A DNA stretch of 64,000 nucleotides from Rapana venosa (lineage: Eukaryota > Mollusca > Gastropoda > Neogastropoda > Muricidae). Shown here piece by piece: positions 63,785 to 64,000 of this stretch; position 1 is the first letter of the stretch, and the number at the start of each line of letters is the position of its first letter. A model generated the notes under the pieces. It was not told the DNA's origin and made no database searches. It saw nothing but the letters and a program-made list of their open reading frames with translations. The position numbers were made by a program, and so were the translations under genes. The DNA lies in NCBI GenBank assembly GCA_028751875.1, contig CM054138.1:41020243-41084242 (forward strand). Reading direction: 5' to 3'.

Positions 63785-64000
63785 CCCGTAGCTCTTTGAT
63801 GGTCTGGATAATCTTTTGTCCCATGTTGTACTTCTTCATTACCAAAAGCAACGTGGAGGAGGACTGTAGAAAGTGAGATGAAGGCCATGCAGCACTCTTG
63901 GGGATCAATGACTAGGTTGGCCCAGGATAGACAGGAGTGGAAGCGCTTTGTTGCTGCCCTAAACACCAATGGGTGTAATGGTTAATGATGATGATGATGT
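63785..64000. mobile_element. LINE 3' end with an inverted RT piece
   Basis: On the plus strand 63845-63984 reads LPKATWRRTVESEMKAMQHS, WGSMTRLAQDRQEWKRFVAA, LNTNGCNG and stop, then (ATG)n at the edge: the C-terminal end and tail of a LINE. On the minus strand 63785-63845 reads KKYNMGQKIIQTIKELR, like an internal RT segment of the same sort of element. Opposite orientation of a 5' piece is typical of twin-primed integration. Confidence 0.6.

Overview
The window is eukaryotic nuclear DNA from an animal, most likely a marine mollusc and possibly a caenogastropod snail. The evidence is split genes with GT-AG introns, several families of non-LTR retrotransposons, tRNA-headed SINEs, and dense mini- and microsatellites. 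There is no operon, bacterial gene, CRISPR array or virus. The taxon is my inference from the repeat style. Two runs of exactly 500 N (21457-21956 and 38501-39000) are scaffold gaps. Many one-base indels inside otherwise good exons suggest a noisy consensus, so frameshifts should be read with caution.

Two genes can be supported, both on the minus strand. The first (40427 down to 22100) encodes a homologue of RRS1, the nucleolar ribosome-biogenesis factor that works with RPF2 to bring the 5S RNP into the pre-60S particle. I find seven coding exons: 40291-40427 (start), 33166-33204, 31287-31385, 29717-29792, 27289-27396, 25850-25998 and 22100-22233. One internal exon, expected between the first two, and the last exon are not seen and may lie in the N gaps. 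The second gene enters from the right edge and ends at 54268. Its six exons (63514-63671, 62042-62361, 58494-58693, 57061-57345, 55456-55710, 54268-54531) agree in splice phase. It looks like a cyclic-nucleotide-binding-domain protein with an acidic, low-complexity C-terminal half; I do not recognise the exact family.

From 2.2 to 18.9 kb lie broken duplicates of the RRS1 gene. Copy A (2196-6990) repeats the exon 5-exon 6 part of 23984-27945 (copy B). Copy C (13935-18960) is a shuffled version with exon 6, exon 3 and exon 7 remnants, and its exon 6 is split by a LINE flanked by a 5-bp repeat. A 25/26-bp minisatellite lies beside every exon 6 copy. False duplication of divergent haplotypes is a serious alternative explanation for part of this.

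Region by region: 0.3-2.2 kb has two minisatellites; 2.2-7.0 kb is duplicate A; 7.2-15.1 kb is a minisatellite array interrupted by two LINEs; 15.2-19.0 kb is duplicate C; 19.6-20.8 kb is a LINE fragment with a palindromic element; 22.1-40.4 kb is the RRS1 gene with SINE-rich introns; 41.3-51.3 kb is LINE- and SINE-dominated; 53.5-53.8 kb is a SINE combining a tRNA-like head with a 5S-rRNA-like segment; 54.3-63.7 kb is the second gene, including a satellite of about 77 bp whose units carry copies of the adjacent splice donor; 63.8-64.0 kb is a LINE 3' end.

The most interesting observations are the tRNA/5S chimeric SINE, the splice-donor-bearing satellite, the repeated duplication of RRS1 exons, and a 3' tail shared by the LINEs and several SINEs, which suggests that the SINEs borrow the LINE machinery.
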